Shown: positions 1 through 9,956 of the stretch, piece after piece
How the letters are laid out: each line of letters begins with the position of its first letter
Position numbering within the stretch: position 1 is the stretch's first letter
Assembly: GCF_963169125.1 (NCBI RefSeq)
Contig: NC_084799.1
Location: forward strand, 64,340,643 to 64,404,642
Length of the DNA stretch: 64,000 bases
DNA from: Humulus lupulus
Lineage: Eukaryota; Streptophyta; Magnoliopsida; Rosales; Cannabaceae
Direction: 5' to 3'
The notes under the pieces: generated by a model
Databases searched by the model: none
What the model was told of the DNA's origin: nothing
What the model saw: the letters and a program-made list of their open reading frames with translations, nothing else
Translations under genes and position numbers: made by a program

Positions 1-985
1 AATGTCAAGTCTTGTACACAGCATGGTGTACATCAGACTGCCTTCTGCTGAGGCATAGGGATACTATCTCATGTCTTCCTTTTCCTGAGATGTTTTGAGA
101 CACTACTCTTTGGAAAGGAATACTCCATAATGGGTTGGCATATCACCCTTTTTGGAGTTTTGCTTATTAAAGCATTTTAGCACCTTATCAATATAGGTTG
201 CTTGAGATAGTGCCTAAGTTTTGTTCTGTCTATCTCCAAGAATCTTAATGCCCAGAACATACTTGGCTTCTCCCAAATCTTATATTTGGAATTGTTCAGC
301 TAACTAGTTCTTTACCCTTGATAATGATGTTACGTCATTTCCAATCAGTAATATATCATTAATGTAAAGAATGAGGAATACTGCTATACCATCTTTGATT
401 TGTTTATTGACACAAGGATCATCAACATTTTGTTCAACAAGCAAATGTTTTTCTTGTGTTATCAAATCTAAGATTCCAAGATCTAGAAGCTTGTTTGAGT
501 CCATGAATGGACCTAAGAAGCTTGCAAACCTTTTGCTCTTGATCTCTTAATTCAAACCCTTCTGGATGAGACATGTAAATGGTTTTGTCAAGGTAGCTAT
601 TCAGAAAAGCTGCTTTGACATTCATTTGCCAGATCTCATAATCCATGCACGAAGCTATGGACAAGAGTATACAAATGGATTTTAGCATGGCTAATGGAGA
701 AAAGGTTTCTTCATAGTCAACCCCTTTTTTCTGTGTGTAACCTTTGGCTACAGGCCTTGCTTTGAAAGTCTCTACTTTCCCATTCGCTCCTCTTTCCTTC
801 TTGAATATCCACTTGCAACCAATGGATTTGATATTCTCAGGTGGATTTTCAAGAACCCAGACAGAATTGGAATACATCGATTCCATTTCTTGGTTCATGG
901 CTTCTTGCCATTTTTCCTTGTCAGAATGATTCATTGCATCTTCCAATGTCAATGGATCGTCTTTGTTTGTGTCAAACACAAGCAT
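1..985 (-). pseudogene. Ty1/copia element A: reverse transcriptase remnant (continues off the window)
   Basis: Copia-type reverse transcriptase (RVT_2 family), read on the minus strand. From 985 downward the frame shows the family motifs WIFKKERG, FKARPVAKGY, DYEETFSPLAMLKS, AAFLNSYL and GLKQASRSWNLRF. A frameshift near 500 moves it to another frame, 504-304, which holds the catalytic box as YINDILL. The family norm is YVDD, so the second position is I and the first Asp is replaced by Asn, which should abolish polymerisation. From 303 to 1 the frame continues with in-frame stops (LAEQF, DLGEAKYVLGI, ALSQATYIDKVL), leading toward RNase H outside the window. Element B (31250-31516 and 56397-57654) carries the same protein on the other strand. 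Confidence 0.93.
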
Positions 986-2105
986 TTGATCTTCGTGTTC
1001 ACAGTACGTGGGTTACTTACTAACCCTCCCACTACAATGAAGTTCTCTACTATTCTGACTAGAACTAGCAGTTTCCTCTTGCCGTTTTTCATTGGTTATT
1101 GCTAGTGACTTTGCGACTTTATTTGAGACCATCTCCTCTAGTAAAACCTTACTGCGAGGTTTGTGGTTATTAACATAGTCATATTAAAGAAATGTTGCAT
1201 TTGTCAATACAAATGTTTTATTTTCATTTGGACTATAGAAAATTCCACCTCTAGTCTCTCTGGAATATCCCACAAACATACACACTTCAGAGCGCGTTTC
1301 CAACTTCCCGGTCTTTCCTTTTGAGCACGTATGCATGACACCCCCAAATTCTAAAATGGTGTAAACTAAGTTTACAACCATTCCATAATTCTATGGATGT
1401 CTTTTGGATAGACTTAGGTGGAACATCATTCAATATGCATGGAACACATTGAATCGTATAGCCCCAGTATGACAATGGTAATGATGAGAAACTCATCATT
1501 TATCTAACCATATCTAATAACGTTCTATTATGACTTTCTGAAACATCATTTTACTGTGTTGTTTCAGGTGTAGTGAGTTGGAATTGAATGCCATGCTCAC
1601 GTTGATGGTTCTTGAATTCACAATCCAAGTACTCTCTTCCTCGATCAGATCGAAGTGCTTTTTAGTGATTTACCTAATTGCTTTTCAGCCTCTGCTTGAA
1701 ATTCTTTGAAGTTTCCAAAAGTCTCAGATTTTCTTTGCATTAATTATAGGTAACCATATCTTGAATAATCGTCAATGAAAGTGATGAAATATTCACAACC
1801 TCCTCTTGCTTGTACATTAAGTTGATCGCTAAGATCCATGTGTACTAGCTGAAGTGGTCCTGTGGCTCTTGAACCTTTAATAGAGAAAGGTATCTTGGTC
1901 ATTTTGCCTTCTAAACAGGATTTATAAACAAGGAGAGATCCAATAAATGGTTCTCTTAAAGGACTATCCTTTACAAGCCTATTTATTCTGTCTAGACCAA
2001 TATGGCCTAATCTCAAGTGTCACATATATGTTTCACTATCGGAATCAGTTTAAAAGATCTAGCATTAGTTGTTTTTAAATAATTCAAAAATTATAAATTT
2101 TTTTC
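986..2105 (-). pseudogene. Ty1/copia element A: integrase remnant
   Basis: Copia integrase on the minus strand. The pre-integrase zinc region reads LRLGHIGLDRINRL (about 2040-1990). The catalytic core follows: HMDLSDQL, FITFIDDYSRYGYL (1745), then after a stop LRSDRGREYL (about 1660). The third catalytic segment near 1560 is mutated; the expected glutamate context is not readable. The C-terminal part (1499-1184) reads LWNGCKLSLHHFRIWGCHAYVLKRK and MFVGYSRETRGGIFYSP, the usual copia post-core sequence. At least three stops or frameshifts are present, so it is dead. The 2016-1820 segment covers codons that element B has lost, which lets one measure the gap in B. Confidence 0.9.
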
Positions 2106-2553
2106 ATTCAATATAAGTATGTAAACTTTGTTTATCCCAATGCATTTGCATAACAAATAAATAGATAATATCTTTAAATAATAACTACTTTATTAATAAA
2201 AGAAATAATTGTTATGCAAAAATAGAAATAAGTTTCCAAACATTAATAATCAAAATTATTAACAATAAACTAAATTTTTTAGACTGTAGTTTTCTTTGTT
2301 TAAAGAAATCTAAAATTTCTAAAACAAAATAAAGAAATTTAAATTGTTCAACTAACAATAAAAATTACTAAATAAAAACTACTGCTCTCCAACTTCTCCA
2401 GCTCCTTACTTGCTACCATAATCCTCATCAGTCTCTTCCTCATTTTCAGGGTTCTGATTCTGCAAAAGGAAAGACAAAAGAAAAATAGATTAGTGGCATA
2501 TATTTTGAATCTACTATTAAATTTTTTTGAATATGATATTCATAATCTTTGAA
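2106..2553 (-). other. AT-rich stretch between A integrase and gag remnants, with a splice-like short exon
   Basis: No long reading frame. In an intact element this place holds the rest of gag and the protease, so it marks an internal deletion or replacement in element A. On the minus strand, a short open segment at about 2463-2410 (NQNPENEEETDEDYGSK then stop) follows a polypyrimidine run and TGCAG near 2464. It lies downstream of a GTAAAT just after the gag segment (near 2595). This looks like a small GT-AG intron of roughly 130 nt joining the truncated gag to a short acidic exon. That is a sequence impression only; there is no transcript evidence. Confidence 0.35.
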
Positions 2554-2945
2554 TCAATTATTCAAAGTTGAAGAATATATGTAAATCTTATTTACCTTTT
2601 TCGTTTGATATAAACGATGACACTCAGCATAGACTTCCTCTGTCATTGCTCGCCACATCTCATGGGCTGAGTCACAGTGTATATATTTTTCCTTTGTTTC
2701 GTCAGACATGGTTGAAAGCATGCAATAACGTGCCATACGATCGGATTTCATCCAATCTGCATATTTTTCTTCTGCTTCATTGCTAGTAGCCAGAGGTGGT
2801 TTTGTTGGAGGTTTTTCAGAGACAGTTGACATCATCTTCTTATAAGAAAAAATATTCAACATGCCTCGAAACCAGTGTTTCATATTTCCAGGTTCAAAAC
2901 CAAGGATTTGAGAAAGGCATTGGTGTGTGATTCACCAATAGACAT
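2554..2945 (-). pseudogene. Ty1/copia element A: truncated gag
   Basis: N-terminal part of a copia gag of the UBN2 (gag-polypeptide) type. A start ATG at 2945 opens MSIGESHTNAF. A stop and frame change follow near 2883, then the gag core reads KYADWMKSDRMARYCMLSTMSDETKEKY and AHEMWRAMTEE. This aligns by eye with element B gag (KYDSWILSNNKAKCYMLASMSDVLRKKFE, AYEIWESL). The nucleocapsid zinc knuckle and the basic region are absent, so only about the first third of gag remains. It lies directly downstream (in minus-strand sense) of the leader at 2946-3636. Confidence 0.8.
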
Positions 2946-3636
2946 TTTGCTTGTAATAAATAAGTACAAATAAATATTATTATTATATTTAGAAAAATAA
3001 AAATCAAAGTTTCAGAAATTAAACGTGATGCATGAGCACAATTAAAACACATAAAATAAAGAATAATTTCCACGATAAAATTTTCTAACAATTAAAGTGC
3101 CGCCTTAGGTTCGGTCAAATTAATTTTAGAGAATTTATAAGACATTCTTATCTTTATTGTTTAATACTTAAAATAACTCTTTATTTTCTCTTTTAAACAT
3201 TAAAGTACCGCTTAGTTTGGTCAAGTTATGATTATCCACTCTCAAGCTTAATCATAACTTTGTGAGTGTAACCCATTATTTCAGAATTCATGACTTAACT
3301 TAGGACATACCGCCTTAGGGTCGGTCAAGCCTAAAATACATCATTAGCTCCTATCTATGTAAGAAATATAACCTAGCTATTGATATGTCCAGACACCTTC
3401 CTTAGGGGGACAAAAACAAAGCCGTCGCAAGGCGCTATTCATATCTCACGGTGTCATATTAATAATGGAGACCATGGGTTATGTTTGAGATATCAACCCT
3501 CTCCTACTCACTATTTTGAAATAAGTGTTTTTAACCTAATTAATTCCAAATTAATTATAGTTTCTTTAAACTTTATGAACACAATTAAAATTGGAAAGAA
3601 AGCGAGTTTCTAGGTCCATGTCCAATTTTAGTGGTT
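2946..3636 (-). other. Element A 5' leader (untranslated region before gag)
   Basis: Non-coding. It resembles the reverse complement of the element B leader around 15960-16340: shared pieces include the run around 3300-3330 (CCGCCTTAGG, GGTCAAGCC), the loss of gene-like frames, and an ATTAATAATGGAGACCATG segment near 3458 matching 15973-15990. The GGTCAAG/GGTCAAAT motif recurs at about 3112, 3218 and 3323, giving a loose internal repeat. No primer-binding site can be found because the sequence passes into a fragment of LTR family C near 3637. Confidence 0.6.
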
Positions 3637-4345
3637 CTGGAAGGTTTTAGAGTTTTTAGATCATTCTTTTATTTAAAAGAATACTTAATTTCATTCTAAA
3701 TATAATCCAAAATTAAATTTAAATAAAATAGAATCCGAACTTCTAACTTCCTAAATCTCGTAACTCTAAACTCACCTGTAGTAAAATCAATATAACTGGA
3801 GATTTATGATTCCGATTTAGACCATCCTTATACTGTCACAAAGCTAATTCAATTATCTACAACTTTCTAGAAATACTATTTTTCGAATTTCATAATATAA
3901 CTAGGTAAAAAATAGGTTAGAAGTTACAGTACCCTAAAGTTACGGAAAATCTATTTAATTATCAAAATAACAACCTAATCTACAAATATCTTAACTAACC
4001 ATAAAATAACAAACTCTAATTCTCTAGACTGATTTCGAATTTACTAAGCCCAAAATCTTATTGGGCTTTTGGGATTTATGTAGGCTTGATCCATAACACA
4101 TTTTAATAATATCATAATTGATTTATTTTTATGAAATCACCATATTTTCCACCAACAAGACTACTAATATCATAAACATATACTATATTATAATAATCAT
4201 AACTACTAAAAAAATGAAACCTTATGTTATAATTAATATTCTTAAACTATAGGTTAAACTTATAAAATTCATAACTGTTGCTATGAGTTTCCAACTAAGT
4301 CCCGACTTGAACAAAAATCCACGGAATCTAACATGCTACTAACTA
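3637..4345 (-). mobile_element. C1: truncated copy of LTR family C
   Basis: Similar to the right-hand part of C2 (14265-14580) and to the reverse complement of C3 (34560-34990). Shared blocks are TCTGGAAGGTT-TAGAG at 3638, the CTGTAGTAAAATC block near 3777, TTACAGTACCCTAAAGTTACG at 3925, and GAGTTTCCAACTAAGTCCCGACTTGAAC at 4287 (shown only in part). The TGTAATG end is missing and no TSD can be read. The other end runs into the CTA microsatellite at 4345, where intact copies have only a short CTACTACTA run before the terminal ACATTACA. Confidence 0.75.
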
Positions 4346-4445
4346 ATACTAACTACTACTACTACTACTGCCGCCGCTACTACTATACTGCTACTGCTAC
4401 TGCTACTAAGTACTACCACTACTCTGCTGCTGATGCTGCTACTAT
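4345..4445. repeat. CTA/CTG/CCG trinucleotide microsatellite (short tract)
   Basis: Imperfect trinucleotide run of ACT, GCT and GCC triplets. It begins where LTR family C normally has three or four CTA units near its end. It is cut off at about 4446 by AT-rich sequence and LTR N, and the same repeat resumes at 5482. The two tracts were probably one locus before N arrived. Confidence 0.85.
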
Positions 4446-4466
4446 TATATTATTTCATATAATAAA

Positions 4467-5481
4467 TATTAGATTAAATAATGTGACAAAATGTGATTTG
4501 TCACACCTTGTAACATATTATTGAGAGTCACAAAATTGGACACATGTGTGTGCCCAAATGTTACATATTTTGGCGTTACAAAATCAATTACAAATTTGTA
4601 ACTCCTAAGTATTACCCAATAATGTGTATATTATATGTTACACATTTGAGATTGGATTTCATAAAGCCATTATGAATTATGGCTGCTGGAGATATGATTT
4701 TAACCCTAATAATTTGTTTTGGGAGTTACAAAATCATTTGGGAGGGTTTGGAACCGTTTGGAAAAACAACACATTTTCAAGTGCTGAAAATGGGCTGTGG
4801 CCGCGGCCTGGGGGACAGAGAGCAGTGGTCGCGGCCACTGATGTCCCTGGCCGCGGCCACAGGTGCATTTTTGGCCAAATTTTTAGCATTTTCCAAATGT
4901 GTTGAACGGTTCTAAAAACTCAAATAACTCCCAAATCTCAATTTTAATTCCATATTAATCCAATTAAACATTGGTAACAACCATGGGGGTGGGTGGAATT
5001 TGAAATCCAAATGGTATCTCAAACTCTATAAATAGGAGCCTAATGCTCACTTGTATGACACACCATTTTTTTTCATCCACAAAGCACTTGGGTGAAAAAT
5101 TCACCAAAAGGCTTGATAATTCCAGAGAGCTATTTCCTAGTGAGATCCCTTAGTGCTTAGAGAATAGGGGAAATAAGCTTTTGGACAAAGGTCTTGAACT
5201 TTGTTCAAGTTGGTGATCCCCACTACTCTACACTTTGGTTGTGAGAGAGTTTGTTTGTGTTTTCATTCTTTTGTTCTTCTTGTTCTTCTTATTTGCTTGT
5301 ATTATTATAGTATTGAGTTTGTAATCTTCTTCTTCTACATCTTTCTAGTTACTTGTATTTTGAGCAATTGAGTTGTAATATTTAAATAATCAATTACCTT
5401 GTCTATTGTAATTTTGGCATAGAGTTGTATATTGGTTTTTCCACTTTTCCATTGAGCAGTTACAAAATATATTCTCTAACA
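4467..5481 (+). mobile_element. N: copia-type LTR embedded in the microsatellite
   Basis: About 1 kb with no coding capacity. Ends are TATTAGATT (a one-base change from TGTTAGA) and CTCTAACA, the inverted pair typical of copia LTRs. A TATA box (TATAAATA) lies at 5027-5034, followed by a T-rich region and a probable polyadenylation area, so the sense strand is plus. A GC-rich patch near 4799-4862 contains repeated GGCCGCGGCC-like palindromes. The right end abuts GCTACTACT repeat; a clean TSD is not visible and no primer site follows. It could be a solo LTR or one end of an element whose body was replaced by microsatellite. Confidence 0.65.
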
Positions 5482-5731
5482 GCTACTACTACTGCTACTA
5501 CTACTGCTACTGCTACTGCTACTGCTACTACTACTGCTACTGCTACTACTGCTACTACTACTACTGCTGCTACTACTGCTACTACTGCTACTACTACTGC
5601 TACTGCTACCACTGCTACTGCTACTACTGCTGCTACTACTGCTACTGCTACCACTGCTACTGCTACTGCTACTACTACTGCTGCTGCTGCTGCTACTGTT
5701 GCTACTACTACTGGTGCTACTACTCCTGCTA

Positions 5732-5766
<35 letters not shown>

Positions 5767-5878
5767 ACTGCTGCTATTGCTGCTACTTCTGCTGCTGCTG
5801 CTGCTACTACCACTACCACTACCACTACCACTACAACTACTACTGCTACTACTACTGCTACTACTGCTACTACTGCTG

Positions 5879-5910
<32 letters not shown>

Positions 5911-6150
5911 GCTACTACTACTACTACTACAACTACTACTGCTACTACCACTACCACTACCACTACTACTGCTACTACCACTACTACTGCTACTACTACT
6001 GCTACTACTACTGCTGCTACTGCTGCTGCTACTGCTGCTGCTACTGCTGCTACTGCTGCTGCTACTACTACTACTACTACTACTACCACTACCACTACCA
6101 CTACCACTACCACTACCACTACCACTATCACTACCACTACCACTACCACT

Positions 6151-6182
<32 letters not shown>

Positions 6183-6310
6183 CACTACTACCACTACTAC
6201 CACTACGACCACTACTACTACTACTACCACTACTACCACTACCACCAATACCACCACTACTACCACTACTACTACCACTACTACTACCACTACCACCACG
6301 ACTACCACCA
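5482..6310. repeat. Large CTA/CTG/CCA trinucleotide microsatellite (about 830 bp)
   Basis: Nearly uninterrupted triplets. They are CTA/CTG mixtures to about 6080 and become CCA/CTA-rich toward 6310. All frames lacking stops are repeat translations (poly-Thr/Ala, poly-Val/Ala, poly-Ser/Gly, poly-Leu/Pro) and I do not call genes from them. The switch from CTG-rich to CCA-rich triplets along the tract suggests successive expansions with point-mutation spread. Confidence 0.97.
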
Positions 6311-6732
6311 CGTATCAAGAATCATAGGCTCAAGGAGGGTTACATATGATAACGTCCCTTCCTTGTTTTCTCTCAATCTTAAGCATAAAAAGCTCAAATG
6401 AATTCCAAAAGTCCCTTCCTTGAGCTATTTCACGTGTATTTATAGGCTCAAGGAGGGTTACATATGATAACGTGTCATATCTTATCCTTAATAACCGCGT
6501 ATCAAGAATCATTATGAAGAGATATTAACATGAAGTTAATATTAGTTTACAACCTAAGAAGGAAATAAATTGGGCTTCACGACCAGCCTGGTCGTGACAA
6601 ACATTAACACCGACAAGGAGGCGCGCCTCTGGTCAATAGCCGAACAACACCTCCACCTTTTAATTCTGACACGTGTCAATCTATGTGTAAGTAATCCTTG
6701 CCACATCATCAATGACCTTTTTTGGGTAAACA
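6311..6732 (-). mobile_element. Element E (Tat-type Ty3/gypsy): 3' LTR, truncated
   Basis: Read on the minus strand the LTR starts TGTTTACCC at 6732, directly after a polypurine tract. A minus-strand TATA box occupies 6437-6444 (TATAAATA). The distal end is lost in the microsatellite, so the terminal CA is not visible. A segment of about 45 bp (AGGCTCAAGGAGGGTTACAT and following) occurs at 6326 and again at 6441, and CGTATCAAGAATCAT occurs at 6311 and 6496, so the interior of the LTR carries a rearranged duplication. The lineage is inferred from the antisense gene next to it. Confidence 0.65.
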
Positions 6733-6748
6733 TTTGCCCCCCAAGTTT
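6733..6748 (-). promoter_or_regulatory. Element E polypurine tract
   Basis: On the minus strand AACTTGGGGGGCAAA immediately precedes the TG of the LTR. This is the plus-strand priming site of LTR retrotransposons. It fixes the orientation of E as minus and its LTR start at 6732. Confidence 0.75.
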
Positions 6749-7572
6749 ATTTATTGCGACCAACAATAAGTAAACTTAGGAAACTAACCTTTCGTATGTC
6801 CCACGAAATCTGTCAGAACCGCCCATGTCTTCTCGAAAAGCGTGACCAATCTTGTCTAATTAGTTCCTTTCAGTTTCCCAAAAGTGTGTCTGACGGCTAT
6901 TCCACTTCCCCATACTTAGAAAAAAGTAACTCATGATTGCCTCTTTTGTCGTGCCTTGGTCTTCATAAATAATCCTCAAGTTATCATTTTTACCTTTTAC
7001 TTGCCTTTTCCTTCTTGAAGAACACTGAAGAACTCGCGCCCTAGAGCACATAAACTTTCAGACATCTATACTCGGACGCCCGATAGCTCTCATCTCTGAA
7101 CTTCAATCTTTATCTGAGTAAGTTTTACGAACTTTCTTGTCCTTTTAGTTGCTATTCGAAACTGCCTTATGCGTGTTTTTATCTCTGAGCCCCTTCATGT
7201 TCTTGGCCGAAAATATATGGGGATTGTTTGCATGTTGACAGATGATTAATAGGGTAGTGAAATATTGTTTCATATGAGTTAGGAGCCAATTTTGTAGTCT
7301 AGATTGTAGATTTAGGGCGTAAAATCGAAGTAAAATTTCGATTTTTAAGCTAGGTGAAAAACTGGGTTTTTCCCGCCCCTTCGGAGTTGAAAAAGATTTT
7401 CCCAAAAAATTTTTACTTCCGCTTTTCAATCTGTTTTTCAAACTGCTCGTATAGAACTTAGTATTTCTGTTTGAATGCTGCTGGTCGTATATGCGAGCAA
7501 TGTTATTCCAACTTTCAACATAAGCTTTCAAGATGTGCGTCTTATCTCCTCCTTTCTCTGCTCACAGCTTTC
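6749..7572 (+). other. Element E 3' region: upstream area and probable 5' UTR intron of the antisense gene
   Basis: No convincing protein frame. On the plus strand GAGTAAGT at 7116-7122 is a good donor. A pyrimidine-rich stretch ends in CTCACAG at 7567, five bases before the ATG at 7573, so a UTR intron of about 450 nt (7118-7567) is plausible. Small open frames on either strand here lack recognisable domains. Confidence 0.4.
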
Positions 7573-9956
7573 ATGCAAAATCCATGGGGAGAAGAAAGAC
7601 CCATCAGCGATGACTTATTGGCTCAGCTGTTGAGGACGAGGAGCAAGCATCATCGCTAATACCTGACATTCCTTTTTCTCGTGCCACTTTAAATACTCCA
7701 TCTGTTGTTACTCAAAATATGGTTCGAGCAAAAAATACAGCCCAGAAAAAGAAAAATCCCCATTCTTCACATCAGTCTGCTCCTCGGGCTTAAATTCCCT
7801 TGACCAGTGGTCGAGCGAAAAATACCCCTGCCCCCAATATCCAAACTCATGCTCAGCCCCGAAATGCCATTCAACCAGATGTTGAATGGTATGTTGTCTC
7901 TGAAAGCCGAGTGACGATCAGGATGATCACCAACTACATTAGGAAATATGGACTCACGGGGGTGACATTAGTTCGACCCATTCAAGACCAACGGGTGAAC
8001 TTGCCCGGAGGCGCCTTCAGCACCTGGTTGAGATACCATATTGAGGCAGGGGCTACCTTGCCTCTTCATCCATTTTTTCAAGGGGTGGCCAACTACTTCG
8101 GGGTCGCCCCTTTCCAAATAACTCCCAATGGGTATAGAATGCTCACAACACTATATATCCTTTATAGCCACAAAAAATGGCCTGTGCCAACTCTCCATGA
8201 GGTTAATTATTTGTTCGACCGCAAGTTTAACCCCAACCAAGAAGGAACGAGGTTCTTTCACTTTTGTCACCAGGAAACTGGGTGCACCTTCATGACCGAC
8301 ACCACTCACATATCGAACGTGGGGGGGGGGGGGGTACTACCAGGAGTATTTCCTCACGACGGACATGATCGTGAACAATCTAGCCTTTACTCAAGGAGGT
8401 AAAACCTTTGTACCACTGGTTGTTAATCTTTATTTAGTGCTTCCTTTACACTTTCTTAGACTTTTAATGCCTTTCAGGCCCATGGCTGCGACCAGACCCC
8501 ACTCCAGACATGGAGTTGAGATCATCCTTCTTGGGTAGTATGACCAACGTGGAGAAAAGCATCAAACTTTGTGTCACAGAGACTAACCTTAGACTGGTCG
8601 GCCTTTTGGCCCCTCATCAGGACATGAGGAAGTCAACTGTGGGGAGTGCTACTGGCGGAGATGTTCCCGAGCAGCACCCGGACGTGGAACAAACTCCTTT
8701 GAGGAGGGCCACCAGAGTAACAATCAGGGAACCTTCCAGCACCCCGCGGGCTGCCGCTCCCCCTGCCCGACAGGGAAAAGGGAAAAAGAAAGCCACCGAA
8801 CCCCTTGAGCCCCTCAACGAATCTTCAAACGAGAACGATATTGATCTTTCGCTCTTAGATAGCTTGCCAATTCCCTGACACTTATTTGACGGGGACCACA
8901 ATTTTAAGTACGCTCCAAATTTAGATTCATCCTTCTCCATGCAAGAGAGTGAGTATAAGACTAGTAGAGTTTATAATGTAGCGACCAGTAATGATAGCTC
9001 GGGTATTTCACTTACAATTTTTTCTGTTTCTTTTCCTGACATAACATATTTAATTGTTTATACTGTCTCATTCCTCGTATGTTTGCTTTTGTGTCAGATA
9101 TGGACTCATAGTGCGTGTTCGACATGTACAGCACCCCCGATGCTCCCGCGGCTCGCTCGAGAAAAAAGAAAGTGAGCAAGAGCCATCCTGGGGAAAGCAG
9201 TAAAAAGCCTCAGGCTAGGAAGCCTCGCACTGCTGGCCTCCCAGAGGACGGACCCTCAGCCAATGCAACACCACCCCCTTCTCCTCACGAGCATCAGACA
9301 CCCCCTGCTCCTGCCGGGTCGACACCATCTCTAGCGATCCCAACTGACCAGACTTAGCAGGCTGGTCCTGCTTCCACCGGGGGTGACATAACAATTCGTG
9401 CCTTCAGATCGGTCAAAGACAGGGTCGCAAAAATTGTGAAGCACAACCGCTGCCTAGAGGCGATGGCTGCTACTGAGACAATGGATGTCGACCAGATCCT
9501 AACCCGCGCTTTAAATGAATTTTTGAGTGTAAGTTATCTTTTCCCGTGGAGATGACTTCTTGTATACTTTATAGTTAGTCTAATCTTTGTTCTGACCGTA
9601 GGCATTCTAACCCTTACCGTCGCCCGGCTACGCTCAGGCACTATCACCGAGAAGTCTAAATCCTTGGAGAAACAACATGCTGACGAACTCAAAGCTGCCG
9701 AAGTGAAAAATGTTGAACAGCTTGCAGCGGTGCTCGAGGAGAAGAACAAACTGGCTAAGGAGTTGAAGGAGAAGCAAAGATAAGACCGTCGAGCAAAGAG
9801 ACCAGTTCAAGCATTCTAATCGCATTAACTACCGCGAGGCTAAAAAGCTCGAGCAGGAGTTGATTGTGAGTAGACAAGAGACTACAACCTTGGAGGGCCG
9901 GCTCGAGGAGCTTGAAAAATCCAATGCCAGCAACTTGGAAAGGTACAAGAATGCCA
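7573..9956 (+). pseudogene. Element E antisense gene: plant 'gypsy-type transposon' domain protein (PF04195-like), spliced, broken
   Basis: Reads opposite to element E. ATG 7573 opens MQNPWGEERPISDDLLAQL, shifts frame near 7632 (EDEEQASSLIPDIPFSRATL), and meets a stop at 7792. The main domain is 7800-8320: GGAFSTWLRYHIEAG, LPLHPFFQGVANYFGV, PFQITPNGYRML, VNYLFDRKFNP. This matches the domain often called putative plant transposon/gypsy type (Transposase_28). A 14-G run at 8321-8334 breaks the frame, which resumes YYQEYFLTTDM. Three GT-AG introns are readable: 8399-8477, 9003-9097 and 9529-9601. Exon 2 gives PWLRPDPTPDM and EKSIKLCVTETNLR. Exon 3 is Pro/Lys-rich after MDS. Exon 4 (9602 on) is charged and heptad-like (EEKNKLAKELKEKQ), a likely coiled coil. 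The gene is cut at the junction with element B near 9956. The molecular role of this protein is unknown. Confidence 0.75.
8321..8334. repeat. G14 homopolymer in the antisense gene
   Basis: Fourteen consecutive G after CGAACGT. The protein frame before it (TDTTHISNV) and after it (YYQEYFLTTDM) fit the family in different frames, so the run is the site of a frameshift. It may also be a sequencing or assembly length error. Confidence 0.9.

Noticed and set aside
5425..6349. Long open frames (216-300 codons) of poly-Thr/Ala, poly-Val, poly-Ser/Gly and poly-Leu/Pro on both strands
   Set aside because: They are translations of the trinucleotide tract; every frame is open because the triplets contain few stops in a given phase.
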